Assembly (NCBI GenBank): GCA_030247885.1
Contig: JAPDRO010000004.1
Span: 744,001-808,000, forward strand
Origin: Taxawa tesnikishii (nom. ined.)
Lineage: Eukaryota > Ascomycota > Dothideomycetes > Dothideales
Length of the DNA: 64,000 nt
Direction of reading: 5' to 3'
Shown here: positions 22,405 through 32,766 of the stretch, one piece after another
Layout: every line of letters begins with the position of its first letter
Numbering within the stretch: the stretch's first letter is position 1
Notes under the pieces: model-generated
Databases searched by the model: none
Seen by the model: only the letters and a program-made list of their open reading frames with translations
What the model was told of the DNA's origin: nothing
Position numbers and translations under genes: made by a program

Positions 22405-23923
22405 ATGGCTACACCAGAAGACTTCGAACCACCCCATCCATCCGGCAGGTCGCTCATCAATCTCCTCCGGGGATGGCCTTCGACTACTCTCCTTCCCACA
22501 AAGACATCTCTGACGCCGCTGTCGCTGCTCTTGCCGATCCCAAAATCGCCTATCCCGGTCTTCTCTACGGTCCAGATGCAGGACATCCACCGTTGCGCTC
22601 CGCAGTCGCAAAATGGCTGACTGACTTCTACCAACCCTCCGAGCCCATCCCGACAGATCGCATCACCATCACCGGCGGCGCGAGCCAGAACCTAGCGTGC
22701 CTGCTGCAGGTCTTCACAGACCCACTCTATACCAAGAATGTCTTCATCGTAGCACCTGCCTATATGCTCGCGTTCCGCACGTTCGTAGACAATGGATTCG
22801 GTGAAAAGATGAGGGCGGTGCCGGAGGATGAAGACGCCATCGACCTGGACTCTCTACGGCGCCAGCTGGAGAAGAGCGAGTCAAGCATGAAACAGGAAGG
22901 AAACACAGAAGCTGTATGGACTTGATAGACAGGCGCGGGATCACAATCACTGATTGCGACAACCACTAGAGAACCAAACCGCCGAGACCGTGGGCAAAGC
23001 ACTACCGCCACGTCATCTACTGCGTGCCTACATTCGCGAACCCATCGTCGCGCACTATGTCGCTTGACCGGCGTCGGTCACTCGTCCAACTCGCCAGGGA
23101 GTTCGACGCGCTCATCATTGCAGACGATGTCTACGACCAGCTGCAATGGCCAGTCGATCCACCTGCAGCTGGAGCCGCCAGCCTGTCGAAGGCCTACCTC
23201 CCGCGACTCTCCGATATCGACAGGACGATCGATGGCGGCGCGGAGCGGAAGGCGCAGATGGCTTTGGCAATGCCATGAGCAACGGCAGCTTCAGCAAGAT
23301 CTGCGGGCCTGGGATGCGCGTCGGATGGGTCGAAGCCACGCCAAAGTTCGCCCACGGCGTAGCGCAGGTGTAAGGACATGTCCAGACGTGTATGGGGTTC
23401 CGTCCGTCCGCTAACAAGCACAAGTGGTACCACATCCTCGGGAGGTCAACCGAGTCAAATGGCGTCCACTTTCATTTCGCATCTGCTAGAACACGGCACG
23501 TTGCAGAAACGTATCAGCGAGGTGCTGCAGCCGGCGTACGGGTCACGTTACCGCGCTCTGCACGCTGCCATCGAGAAGCACCTCGTTCCTCTTGGCGTGA
23601 CCCTGCCACAGAGCGACCGGGACGTCGTGGGTGGTTACTTTGTTTGGCTAACGCTGCCTTCAGCCATCTATGCCGACAAGCTGGCAGCGAGATGCAGAGA
23701 AGAAGAGAACGTGGTTGTCGCACCTGGGAGCATGTTCGAGGTTCCGGGAGATGACAGTGTCAAGTTCGAGCACTGCGCGAGGTTTTGCTTTGCTTGGGAA
23801 ACCGAAGAGAATATGGCGCAAGGCGTCAAGAGGGTAGCGGATGTGCTCGGTAGGATGTTGAAGGGCGAGAAGGGAACGAATGGCGCGTCTGAGAAGAGCA
23901 ACGATGCGCATGACTTTTGGTAG
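22405..23923 (+). CDS. PLP-dependent class I/II aminotransferase
   Basis: Exons 22405-22913, 22970-23369 and 23425-23923, with introns of 56 and 55 bp. About 469 residues. The order of motifs is that of fold-type I aminotransferases near 2-aminoadipate and aromatic transaminases: SGRSLINLLRGWPST, YPGLLYGPDAGHPPLR, ITITGGASQNLACLLQVF, YRHVIYCVPTFANPSS, LIIADDVYDQLQW with the PLP-contacting Asp and Tyr, and SNGSFSKICGPGMRVGW with the Schiff-base lysine. The C-terminal domain includes DVVGGYFVWLTLP and ENVVVAPGSMFE. The substrate cannot be told. Two frame breaks, each equal to one missing base, lie at an AAA run (about 22500) and near 23251. The start is the ATG before the conserved LINLLRGWP segment. 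Confidence 0.85.
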
Positions 23924-24470
23924 CGAGTGTAAGGTATGTTCCACGCTTGGGGAAGGCTAAGAAAGAACTGGTTTACAAGCGGGAAAGAAGAGCAACGTGG
24001 CAACACATCATCATCCATCCATGGGAATTGCATCCTCATACGTGTTTGCACGATTGGACGAACAGCACGAGGAGATGTCTTGCTTTCCCCTGTTTTCATC
24101 TTGTAAGTGGTACAGACAACTTCGCTCATCAATCTTCCCCTTTCGCAAGTCGATACCATCAGAGGACACAGAAGCGAGGAGTTGTTGGAGCATGAGCGAG
24201 TAACCTCTCCAGCTCACGATCGTTTCGGTTTTGTACAAAACCGGAGGCGTTACAACGAGGTCGAATCTCCGCATGCTCCCTGTTAGATCATAGCACCATA
24301 CAAGCACAAAAGGAAAACACTAAACCAGCTTGAAAAAACGCCAGGCCGCAATACCCTCAGTTCCACTGCTCATACCCATGGCTTGCCGGGAACGTCCGCC
24401 CCACCAGACGGTCTGCTGCCTTTCCTGTACGACCCAAACGCCGTAATTCCAATCGGTCGGAATCTCGCTG
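23924..24470. other. Convergent 3' intergenic region, no gene seen
   Basis: Lies between the stop codons of the aminotransferase and the acetyltransferase, which converge. Nothing recognisable. Confidence 0.6.
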
Positions 24471-25289
24471 TCAAGCCTGCAGCTCGTATTGGTCCTTGAG
24501 CGCCGACGTGCCATCAAGAAGCTCTTCAGTCGCCTTCCGCTCGCGCTCAATCCTCCTCGGGCTAGCATTGCGACTCGCAGCCCCATCATCCGTGACCCGT
24601 TTCTTCAACGTCGGAACATAATGATGCGTCATCTCGATTCCCGATTTTCTGTAGCCCTTCTGCTGGTGGAAGCCCTCGTTGGCCTCCTGGCACGTGACGG
24701 TTGTCTTGTAGCAGCCCATGTCCTTCGCTATGCGATCGAGCGCTTCGAACACACGAAGACCGAGGTTCTTGCCACTTTGTCCCTCGGCGACGGATAGGTC
24801 TTCTATGTGCCCGACCAGCGATGCGCCGTGCGTGAACCTACGGACCACGAGTAGCGTGCCACTGGCCACAACGCGGTCTTCGGGATCGATAACGACCACG
24901 ACAGCATAGCAGTCGTTTCTCTGTCGTAGATACTCGCATCGCTCGTTCCAGACGTTTGCCAAGATGGGCCCTACGCCCTTCAAGCTCGCGTATCCACGGT
25001 CGTAATCGTCCCGCTGCAGGCTCCTCAAGACGTGGTTCCGCGGCAGCTTGTCCTCGACCTGCGCGAGGATATCCTGGTTGATGGCGAAGATGGGACTGTC
25101 CGCTGGCGGCAGTTCGGGCCTGACTTGGCCCTGCTGCACGGGGCCGAAGAAATCGACGTTCTGAGCTGCCATTGCGCGCGCGAATTTGTAGTCCTCCAAC
25201 CGTTTGGCATTCGGATCCGGATCCTTTGGTGAAGGAAGCAGAGCGGAGAAGTTGGGGTTTGTGATTGCGCGCACTAGGCGGTTGGGCAT
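24471..25289 (-). CDS. gna1: Glucosamine-6-phosphate N-acetyltransferase (GNAT family)
   Basis: Single exon, 272 residues. Gna1 acetylates glucosamine-6-phosphate from acetyl-CoA on the way to UDP-GlcNAc, the precursor of chitin and N-glycans. The GNAT core spans about residues 88-225: LRSLQRDDYDRGY, VASGTLLVVRRFTHG, VGHIEDLSVAEGQSGKNLGL (acetyl-CoA pyrophosphate loop), CYKTTVTCQEANEGFHQQKG and SGIEMTHHYV. It is longer than the compact yeast enzyme of about 160 residues: some 85 N-terminal residues and about 45 C-terminal residues, rich in Arg, Glu and Ser, are added. The ATG at 25289 opens a segment that reads like protein and no stop intervenes, so I keep the long form. The first residues could instead be a targeting peptide. 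Confidence 0.85.
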   Translation of the reverse strand: MPNRLVRAITNPNFSALLPSPKDPDPNAKRLEDYKFARAMAAQNVDFFGPVQQGQVRPELPPADSPIFAINQDILAQVEDKLPRNHVLRSLQRDDYDRGYASLKGVGPILANVWNERCEYLRQRNDCYAVVVVIDPEDRVVASGTLLVVRRFTHGASLVGHIEDLSVAEGQSGKNLGLRVFEALDRIAKDMGCYKTTVTCQEANEGFHQQKGYRKSGIEMTHHYVPTLKKRVTDDGAASRNASPRRIERERKATEELLDGTSALKDQYELQA

Positions 25290-25897
25290 CGTTGGTGGGA
25301 TTGGGGAGTTGCGGAGCGCGACTGGGGCGCAGGGCAGAGGATCGGAGGACGAAAAGAACCTACGTTCTACATTGTGCGCAGTGCGGCTGCCAGGAGGCGT
25401 GATCGCTCTTCTATCGTAGCGGCTAAATGCTGCTATTGTTAGTGCTTATTTCCTGTTCCTGGTACCTGCCAAGGATCGGTACCCCGACGGCAGCCAGGAA
25501 ACTTGGAAGTTCGGAGATTTTCTGCCACCATATGGCTGTGTACTCGGCACGTGATGCACTCGATGTTAGTGTCGTGAAAATGGAACTCGAAATCAGCATG
25601 CGAGAGAAACGAACAAGATGTAGCCAATCTGGATGCATGTAATGATGAATCTCAACAACATGCGATAGGAGCTTGCAGTGTGCTGTGCCCATGCCGGTAA
25701 CCACTCCCAAAGCCAGTATTGCGGGTGATATGCAGTAAGATAGGAACGCTTTTGCTGGTCTCTCACGGTCACGGCCAGCGTGTGATGGCTTCCGGAGCGT
25801 TCCCGGGAACACGTGACGGTAGTCTGTAACGAACCATCACGACGCAAACGACAAGTGATGGAGTTCGTATGGCAGATTCAAAGTAGTGAGTGGTGGC

Positions 25898-25899
<2 letters not shown>

Positions 25900-25944
<45 letters not shown>
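25900..25944. repeat. (CAG)15 trinucleotide run
   Basis: Fifteen uninterrupted CAG units, about 600 bp upstream of the acetyltransferase start. One frame would encode polyglutamine, but the surrounding open frame shows no protein features. Confidence 0.95.
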
Positions 25945-25945
<1 letters not shown>

Positions 25946-26057
25946 TGGGGACTAGATCTGTTCCGGTCGGCTACATTTGCCAGCACTTTTCTTGGCCGGG
26001 GTGCAATGACTCCCGAGGCACGCAGTCTGCCTTTCGATGATCACCAGTAGCAATCTC

Positions 26058-26092
26058 CAGCTCCTCAGCTCCTCAGCTCCTCAGCTCCTCAG
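26058..26092. repeat. CTCCTCAG octamer tandem repeat
   Basis: About four units of CTCCTCAG in non-coding DNA. Confidence 0.9.
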
Positions 26093-26213
26093 ACTTCTTC
26101 CTTGCACACATGGATGCATGCAGACCGGAAAGGAGGTGAAGCATCCGATGCACCGCTGGAATCATTGCAGGGACAAGCGAAATCAACGCAGAACCCGAGG
26201 TCTATAGTCTATG

Positions 26214-26241
26214 CCCCAAGCCCCAAGCCCCAAGCCCCAAG
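26214..26241. repeat. (CCCCAAG)4 heptamer repeat
   Basis: Four perfect heptamer units in non-coding DNA. Confidence 0.95.
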
Positions 26242-26992
26242 CGAGCGAGCATCTAGCTGCAAAACGCACATACGCCGCACGAAGTTAGCCTCTAGCAGCC
26301 GCGTGGATATGCAAAAACTACAGTTTCCGAGCATGTCACGGATGGTTCATGCACTCATGATGGCTGGCCGCATTGACCTCCCTGTCCGCATGGCATGGTC
26401 AAACACCTAGTCACTCGACCCTGGCGCTAGAACATCCACCAGTGATCAATCTCAAGCATTGCACAAGGCTCGACAAGCAGCTGTGAGCGTTGCCACCGGA
26501 CCGGCTCGCAGGTTCCTTCAGCTGCTTGGTACTGCACATCTGTACCATAGACGGCCACTATACTGCGCACTCCGCGCGCGGCTCGCCACCCCACGACTGC
26601 GGACGAATCTTTCATGGTCATATGCCCATGATCAACTGACTGTTGTTGCAGCAAGCGACGGTCGTTCAGTGCGGGCGACATGGCAACTGGTGGACGAGAT
26701 GACGCTGGTCTGGGAGAAGTACAAACAATTACATATACATGCACGCCTAACCATATCAGTTTAGTTCTTAACGATCGGATTGCCTTTCGATGCCGGTTCC
26801 ACGAATGGGCAATCTCTGCGGTGCCTGGTCCCTGTGTACTAGAGTAACCCCCACCGTTCGTTGTGTCTGATGTAGCCTGAAACTCGCTTAACAAAGTTAT
26901 GTGTGGGGAAAGAAACAAGCACGCTGAAGCTTCCACTTCCCGAAGCCCCTGTAGGTCAGGTACGACGATTTAATGTGTCCGTAACCAGCCTA

Positions 26993-27032
26993 GAAAGACT
27001 AGGAACTCCATACGAAAGACTAGGAACTCTAT
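26993..27032. repeat. Direct repeat upstream of the GH12 gene
   Basis: Two tandem copies of a 21-bp unit beginning GAAAGACTAGGAACT, nearly identical, about 200-235 bp upstream of the GH12 start. The position fits a regulatory element, but none is known to me with this sequence. Confidence 0.75.
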
Positions 27033-27072
27033 GAGACGCTCGCGTTGTCGACCACATCCACCGAGCAGCACG

Positions 27073-27077
27073 TATAA
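27073..27077 (+). promoter_or_regulatory. TATA-like box of the GH12 gene
   Basis: The sequence CGTATAAGAA lies about 155 bp before the ATG and is followed by a pyrimidine-rich leader, a plausible core promoter for a strongly induced secreted enzyme. Confidence 0.45.
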
Positions 27078-27228
27078 GAAGGCGCTCCACCGCTGCCATG
27101 GAACGCAAACCACAAACTCACAACATCCAACTCACAAAGCAGTCCGGTACTGTCTTTCACACTCATTTCCATACTACTTTCCATTCTGAACGCTCTACTT
27201 CAATCACCAGCAACTCCGAGTCTCCACA

Positions 27229-28081
27229 ATGAAGTTCACCGCTGCTTCCATTTTGGCCCTCTTCACTGCCGCCGTGGCAGCTGTCCCAACCCCTACCACG
27301 CTCGAGAAGCGTGCTGATTTCTGTGGTCAATGGGACTCCAAGGCCACCGGTACCTACACCGTCTATCAGGACCTGTGGGGCGAGTCCGCCGCTTCTTCTG
27401 GCAGCCAGTGCTCCGGCGTTGACGGTCTTTCCGGCACCACTCTCAAGTGGCACACCAAGTGTGTTTTTTCACAAGGACTGTTTGGGAGATGCAACTAACA
27501 GTCGCTGCAGGTGGAGCTGGGCTGGTGGCTCATCCTCCGTCAAGTCCTACGCCAACGCCGTTGTCTCCCTGACCAGCACCCAGCTGAGCGGCATCTCCAA
27601 GATCCCCTCTTCGTGGGCCTGGTCCTACACCGGCTCCAACATCGTCGCTGATGTCTCCTACGACATCTTCACCTCCAACACCAAGGGTGGCTCCAACAAC
27701 TACGAGATCATGATCTGGCTCGCTGCTCTCGGCGGTGCCGGTCCAATTTCCTCCACTGGCAGCCCAGTCGCCACCGTCACTCTTGCCGGCACGACCTGGA
27801 AGCTCTACAAGGGCCCCAACGGCAGCACCACAGTCTTCTCATTCGTCGCCGAGAGCCAGCAGACCAACTTCAGTGGTGACCTCAAGACCTTCCTGCAGTA
27901 CTTGATCTCTAACCAGGGCCTGCCGAGCTCCCAGTACCTCACCTCCATTGGCGCTGGCACTGAGCCGTTCACGTAAGCCCTCCTATCCTACCTACTTCCC
28001 TGTAGTCCTTACTGACATAAATCTAGTGGCTCCAACGCTGTCTTCACCACCACCAAGTACAGCACCACCCTCACCTATTAG
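27229..28081 (+). CDS. Secreted glycoside hydrolase family 12 endoglucanase/xyloglucanase
   Basis: Exons 27229-27458, 27511-27972 and 28027-28081, with introns of 52 and 54 bp; 248 residues in intact frame. GH12 enzymes hydrolyse beta-1,4-glucan or xyloglucan in plant cell walls with a retaining mechanism. The product begins with a signal peptide ([20 protein letters not shown]) and a likely Kex2-type site (LEKR) before the mature ADFCGQWDS. Typical motifs follow: [33 protein letters not shown] with the nucleophile glutamate, and [14 protein letters not shown] with the acid/base glutamate. The length is normal for the family. It is flanked upstream by a direct repeat and a TATA-like box. Whether it acts on cellulose or xyloglucan cannot be decided from sequence alone. 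Confidence 0.93.
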
Positions 28082-28832
28082 GTGGTTTCACTGGCCGATC
28101 GTCTGGCGACCGCGGGTGGCGGCGGCGCGTTCCTCACATTGAAGAATGCTGTGGGCAGGCGAACGAATTTCTTTTCAGGGACCATCGTTTCTTTGAACAT
28201 ATTTAGTCAAAATACAAACACAATCTTTGTAGCCAAACCCTTGTTATCAACGTTCTTGAACGCCGAGCGGAAGTACAGTGACGACGTCGAACGGTCGGTC
28301 AATGCCCTCGATGCGATCTGCGATAGGAGTGTGACGAGGGACCTTACACAACGGCACCGCCCCAAGCGCCTCAAACATGATTGTCAAGTTTCTAACACGA
28401 CAAGGAACAGAGCGAAACTGCATACCGCTCGGACGTTTTGGAAGTTGTATTCTAGCTACGTAGAGTGCCAACAATGCCTCATGTGTCTCTCTGGTACCGG
28501 TTCGATTCCTGTCGTACGGCCGTCGATAGCATCGAGAGGGACATTCAGTATCGAACACAGCTGATGCTGGAAGCTCGCATTGATATAAGAATCGTTGCCG
28601 GTCTGCAAAACACGGCGGCACTATTGATCGATGGAATATCACCTAGTAATACCTAGTTAGCAGAGAGCAAAGACACATGGAATGTACGCTTCAAGGGATT
28701 TCCTCCCGCGCCCATACCGCCTAAAATCACGGTCCACTAGCAGTGGGCATAACGTTCAAGATTTGACCCAAGCAGGCGCGGCACAACGATTGCGCAATGC
28801 GCACAGAATATGTTGGTGTGTCGCACAACAGC
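28082..28832. other. Convergent 3' intergenic region, no gene seen
   Basis: Lies between the stops of the GH12 and VPS3 genes. A tRNA-like B-box at about 28497 was examined and not supported. Confidence 0.55.
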
Positions 28833-31800
28833 TTATACAGCAGCAGCATTGTCGGTGCGAATGATGGTCGGCCCGAAACCCTCCGTCTTTTCAACAAGGT
28901 CCGCGCTTCTTTGTAGGTTCTGGGCGCTGCTCAAGGCCTTGACAATGATCGTTTCATTGCGTTCTTTGACAAGGCGGCGTAGAGCGTGAACGATAAAGTT
29001 GGAAACTTGTTCCACAGGCCACGAGTCTGGAATTAAGGTGAGAACCTGAAATCTGTCAGAGAGAGCTGATGTCTTGAAGAAGCGCATTGAAATTACATGA
29101 GCCAGGTCGAACCACGCCCCAAACCGCGCAAGCAGTTCTGCGGTTCTGTCAAGCCGCTCGCCCTCGTCTTCAATCTTCATGAACTCGTCCAAGAGATGAC
29201 CGAAGAGTTTTTCTTGCTCTTCTCTTGAGGGCAATGACGCCTCCGACAGCGAGCCGGATCTTGGGTGGAAGATGCTCGAGCCGCCGAGCAAGCAATACCG
29301 AATTGCGGTATCAAAATCGCCCAGTCCGTGAGTCAGAAGTCGCAGGGCCTCTACGTGATTGCCTCTGCGACCGTTGAGAATGATCATCTCAGGCACAAGC
29401 TCTTCGCTATATGGAGCCAGTCGATCCGCTAGCTTATCCACATCGTATTGTGAAGCAGCATCATGACTGCCACCAATAAGCTGTAGCAGTCGGAGTCGAT
29501 TGTGCCACCACTCACCATCAACGGCATTGTCCATGATGAATTGATGATAAGTGGGCTTTGGCGGTTTGAGGGCACGGTATGTCTCGTATGATTGAATCAA
29601 CGTTGAGCGAGCGTCCTGAGAGGTCTCCAGTTCGTCAAGAACCGTATCCAGGTAGAAGGCTATGAGATCGTTCACGTAGTTGACGTGCTGATTTTATCAG
29701 TGAGTACACAGATCAAGATGGAAAAGGCGCCCAACTTACATTCTTGCCAAAGACAAGGTGCTCCAAGTAGTGTTTAACCGCAGCTGGAGCCTTTGCTTTT
29801 AGCAGCTCGGCAGCTTCGGCGGGGGTAAACTTAGTCCGGCTGTTGTCATCTGCGAACACCTGTACTCCGAGCTTGGGATTGCGGTTCGCCAGCCAAGTGC
29901 CGTACTCTTTAACCAACGCGGCGTCTCTGAGCCTGGTCAGGTATCTGCGGACATCTTGCTCTCCATCGATCATCTCTCCTCCCTCGTCCGGCTCACCCTC
30001 CAGTATTCGTCTCCAGGTAGCCAATACTTGAGATACCATCTTCCGGCTCTGGTAGAGGCGACTCAACACGTAGAGACGCTTGTGTTGCTCGAGAAGGGCT
30101 ACGCCACGATCGAAACATTCGACTCCCCGATCGACTACATCGTTTAGCTCAGCACGGACTGAGCCCGCTGTAGCCGGACCACGCGGGCTGTTGCTGTCTT
30201 GGAGCAGAAGTAGGTGTAGCAAGGCTGCATCGACAGTCTGGAATACTTGCTCCTCATCCATGACGCTGCCAAAGCCCTTTTTCCGCCTCCAGTGGAACAG
30301 GTATTGTTTGATGACTTGAAGCAGGTTGTCTCCGAATGCGCCTCGGATCTCACGCCTGACAGATCCCTTGTCGAAGTTCTGGTTGAAGGCGTCAACGAGC
30401 TGCTTGACACCACCTGGAATCCATATTCCCTGTGGTCCTTCAACAACCTCGTCTGAAAAGACGGGAATCAACAGAAGGACTATCCGGGGATCAATATCGC
30501 TGGAAATCAACGCATCCTGCGTGGCTCGCTTGTCGTGCTCGAAGGCAACAGTGTCTGCAGCTGTCCTGATTATGAGATCCATCAAGAGGAGCAGTGATGC
30601 TTTCTGCCGTATGTAGTTAAGAGTGAAGAAGTCGAATTCATTCCTTGCTTCTTGGCCCCTTATGTCGTTGATAACGTGTTCGACCTGCTCACGGCGGATC
30701 ATCGTTGGTTCGTTCTCTGCCTTTCCGACTGTAATGGCTCCATTCAGACGAGAATCTAGCTGGATCACGAGGGGATTTCGCATTGCCCACCATATACGGT
30801 CAACAGCAAAGAGCAGTATCCTCGCTGATATCGTGCCGAACCTGGACACAATCTGATCTTCTTCTTGATTCCGCTTAGCATCCTGTTGTTCTTGCTTGGA
30901 CGAAAGCGTAGAAAGAGGGAGACGACGTAGGCTAAGAGCATTGCTGATCTCAGTGATAGTAAAGTTTCCTTCGGCGACTGCATGACGAAGGCCAACGCTC
31001 CTGTGAGAAAGCACACCACCGTCGTCTGACTGTCTTGGAGGGAGATCAAGCCATCCTTTTGAGCGCATGTTTTCGTCGGAGGCAACATCCCATCGTTGGA
31101 ACTCGAGGGCTTTAGTCTTGGTTCCTCCCGTATTGCGGGACACTACAGCGAGCACAAAGCCTTCTTCAGATGAGTTTGACGGCAAGTTGGGATCAGCCTT
31201 CTGATTGTCGATGACCAGTGACTCCGGATAATGGCTGAATTCTATGGTGCCTCTGACCACGTCCCCATCTAGATTGACAAACATGCCCACACCAGGGTCG
31301 GTGAGGGTTGTACCGGTAGTCAATAGAAATTCGTTCGGCGATGGTGACGCTATATGGGGCTTTAAAGGCTCCAGGATCTTGGTCTGTTGCGTTCGCGGGG
31401 CTGTCTCCTGGGCCGGTGGTTCTGGTAACGGCTTGTTGTCCGCCGAACCCACACTAGGGCTTTGCGCTCGCTGATCCGGAGTTGGAGATGGAGAACCCCT
31501 TGACGAATTCCGAGCTGGCCATGGTGAAGGACTGTCCGGTCTGAGCCTATCAATATTCCGAGGTGATGAACCAAGACTGGATATTCTTTCGTGGCCTCGA
31601 GGACCTCGAAGATCGCGGCGCCCGTCTCCGCGCGCCGGACTTCTAGCAGAAAAGCTCCTGGAAACGGGACGCGTAGCCGTTGTGGAAGACCACTCATCAG
31701 CTGGATTCGGCGCATCATCCTCTGGCTGTCCAGCAGACGAAATGGGAAAAAGGTCAATCTTGCGCTGGTTTACCACGTCCAACAGAGAGTATGATTTGCT

Positions 31801-32447
31801 GTCTGCTACGCACGCGAGGTCATCTCGCCGCTGCAAGTCCACAACACCCCCGAGCTCAATGTCGCGTATCTTGCGAGCCTGGTCGCCTATCCTGATGACC
31901 CGAAGTTTTTGCTTCAAACAGATGACGATGACAACACCGTCGCTTGTCTCTGAAGTTTCCTCATCTTGGTTTCTGTCCAGACCTCCTACCCACGTACAGT
32001 CGCCCTGCTTGATCTTCCCGCCAAATGCCGGACTTAGTTCCGGAAGGGTGTAGAAAGTCAGGGTGCCATTGCAGAGGATACAAGCCTTGCTGACGCGGGG
32101 CAGAAGTAGTATGTGCTGTACTCCTGGGAGTGTCTGTACTGTACTGTAGGCTGGCTGCGTCCTCGACGCAAGGATGTAGGTCGGCTGGCCAGTGGTGTCG
32201 GATGCATCAGGTGGTATTGACACGAAATGTAAGATCTCGCCTGCTGAGGTACCTATGTAAAGATTGCCCTCTGTCCTGTGTCAGAGACATGGAGCTACAA
32301 CGATGTGTGAGCATGCGTACCCCAAGCATCAGCGCATGTGATATAGACATCCTCGCCCTCCCCGTCGGCGGAGAGTGGAACGTCGCGAATCAGCTCCCGG
32401 AGGACATAGGGCCCGTCGCCATTGGAAGAACCCGCACCAGCATCCAT
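28833..32447 (-). CDS. VPS3: Vacuolar protein sorting protein Vps3 / TRAP1-like (CORVET subunit)
   Basis: Exons 32447-32321, 32270-29740 and 29687-28833, with introns of 50 and 52 bp; 1,170 residues in intact frame. Vps3 is the Rab5-effector subunit of the CORVET tethering complex on early endosomes. The N-terminal CNH-type beta-propeller region includes NLYIGTSAGEILHFVSIP, VQHILLLPRVSKACILCNG and DLQRRDDLACVADSKSYSLL. A Ser/Pro-rich insert follows at about residues 220-330. The helical C-terminal half matches the Vps39/TRAP1-type repeats (VEALRLLTHGLGDFDTAIRY, then the YCLLGG turn). The start ATG at 32447 (MDAGAGSSNGDGPYVLRE) is the only one in frame. It diverges from a Golgi CASP gene with 319 bp between the starts. 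A Vps39-like assignment is possible but the head fits Vps3 better. Confidence 0.78.
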
Positions 32448-32766
32448 ATTGTTTGGCCAGTCGCAAACATTATGTCGGGAATTCTGACATGGCCTAAGAG
32501 TGTTGTCTGTCGCACATGTTCAATGTAGGCGCATAACATGCATGAGCGCGGGAGCGTTGATTAGCCGGGAAACTCCGTTCCCCGAATAGATGTGCGTACT
32601 CCTGACATGACAAGTAGCCATCAAAATACAACACAATGTACTTATGATACACCTCAAACTGTGCTTACCTTCAGCGACCTTCCTACCTTTCTGTTCTCGC
32701 CAGGCTCACTCTTTCAACCCTTCGCATAGTAATAAACAACACACGAGGTCCATGCGGTAACGGGCC
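32448..32766. promoter_or_regulatory. Shared divergent promoter of VPS3 and the CASP gene
   Basis: A 319-bp spacer between the two start codons. No clear TATA box or known operator is visible. Confidence 0.5.

Larger units (their letters stand above)
25290..27228. other. Long intergenic region with several simple repeats
   Basis: Nearly 2 kb between the acetyltransferase start and the GH12 start. It contains a CAG run, CTCCTCAG and CCCCAAG tandem units, a 21-bp direct repeat and a TATA-like box near the GH12 gene. A 169-codon minus frame at 26427-26936 has no recognisable feature and is not called. Confidence 0.6.

Noticed and set aside
25813-26040. Short frame with a polyglutamine run
   Set aside because: The glutamines come from the CAG repeat; the flanks have no protein features and no homologue is recognised.
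28440-28520. tRNA-like B-box (GGTTCGATTCC)
   Set aside because: The T-stem has a mismatch and no matching acceptor stem or A-box lies at the right distance upstream.
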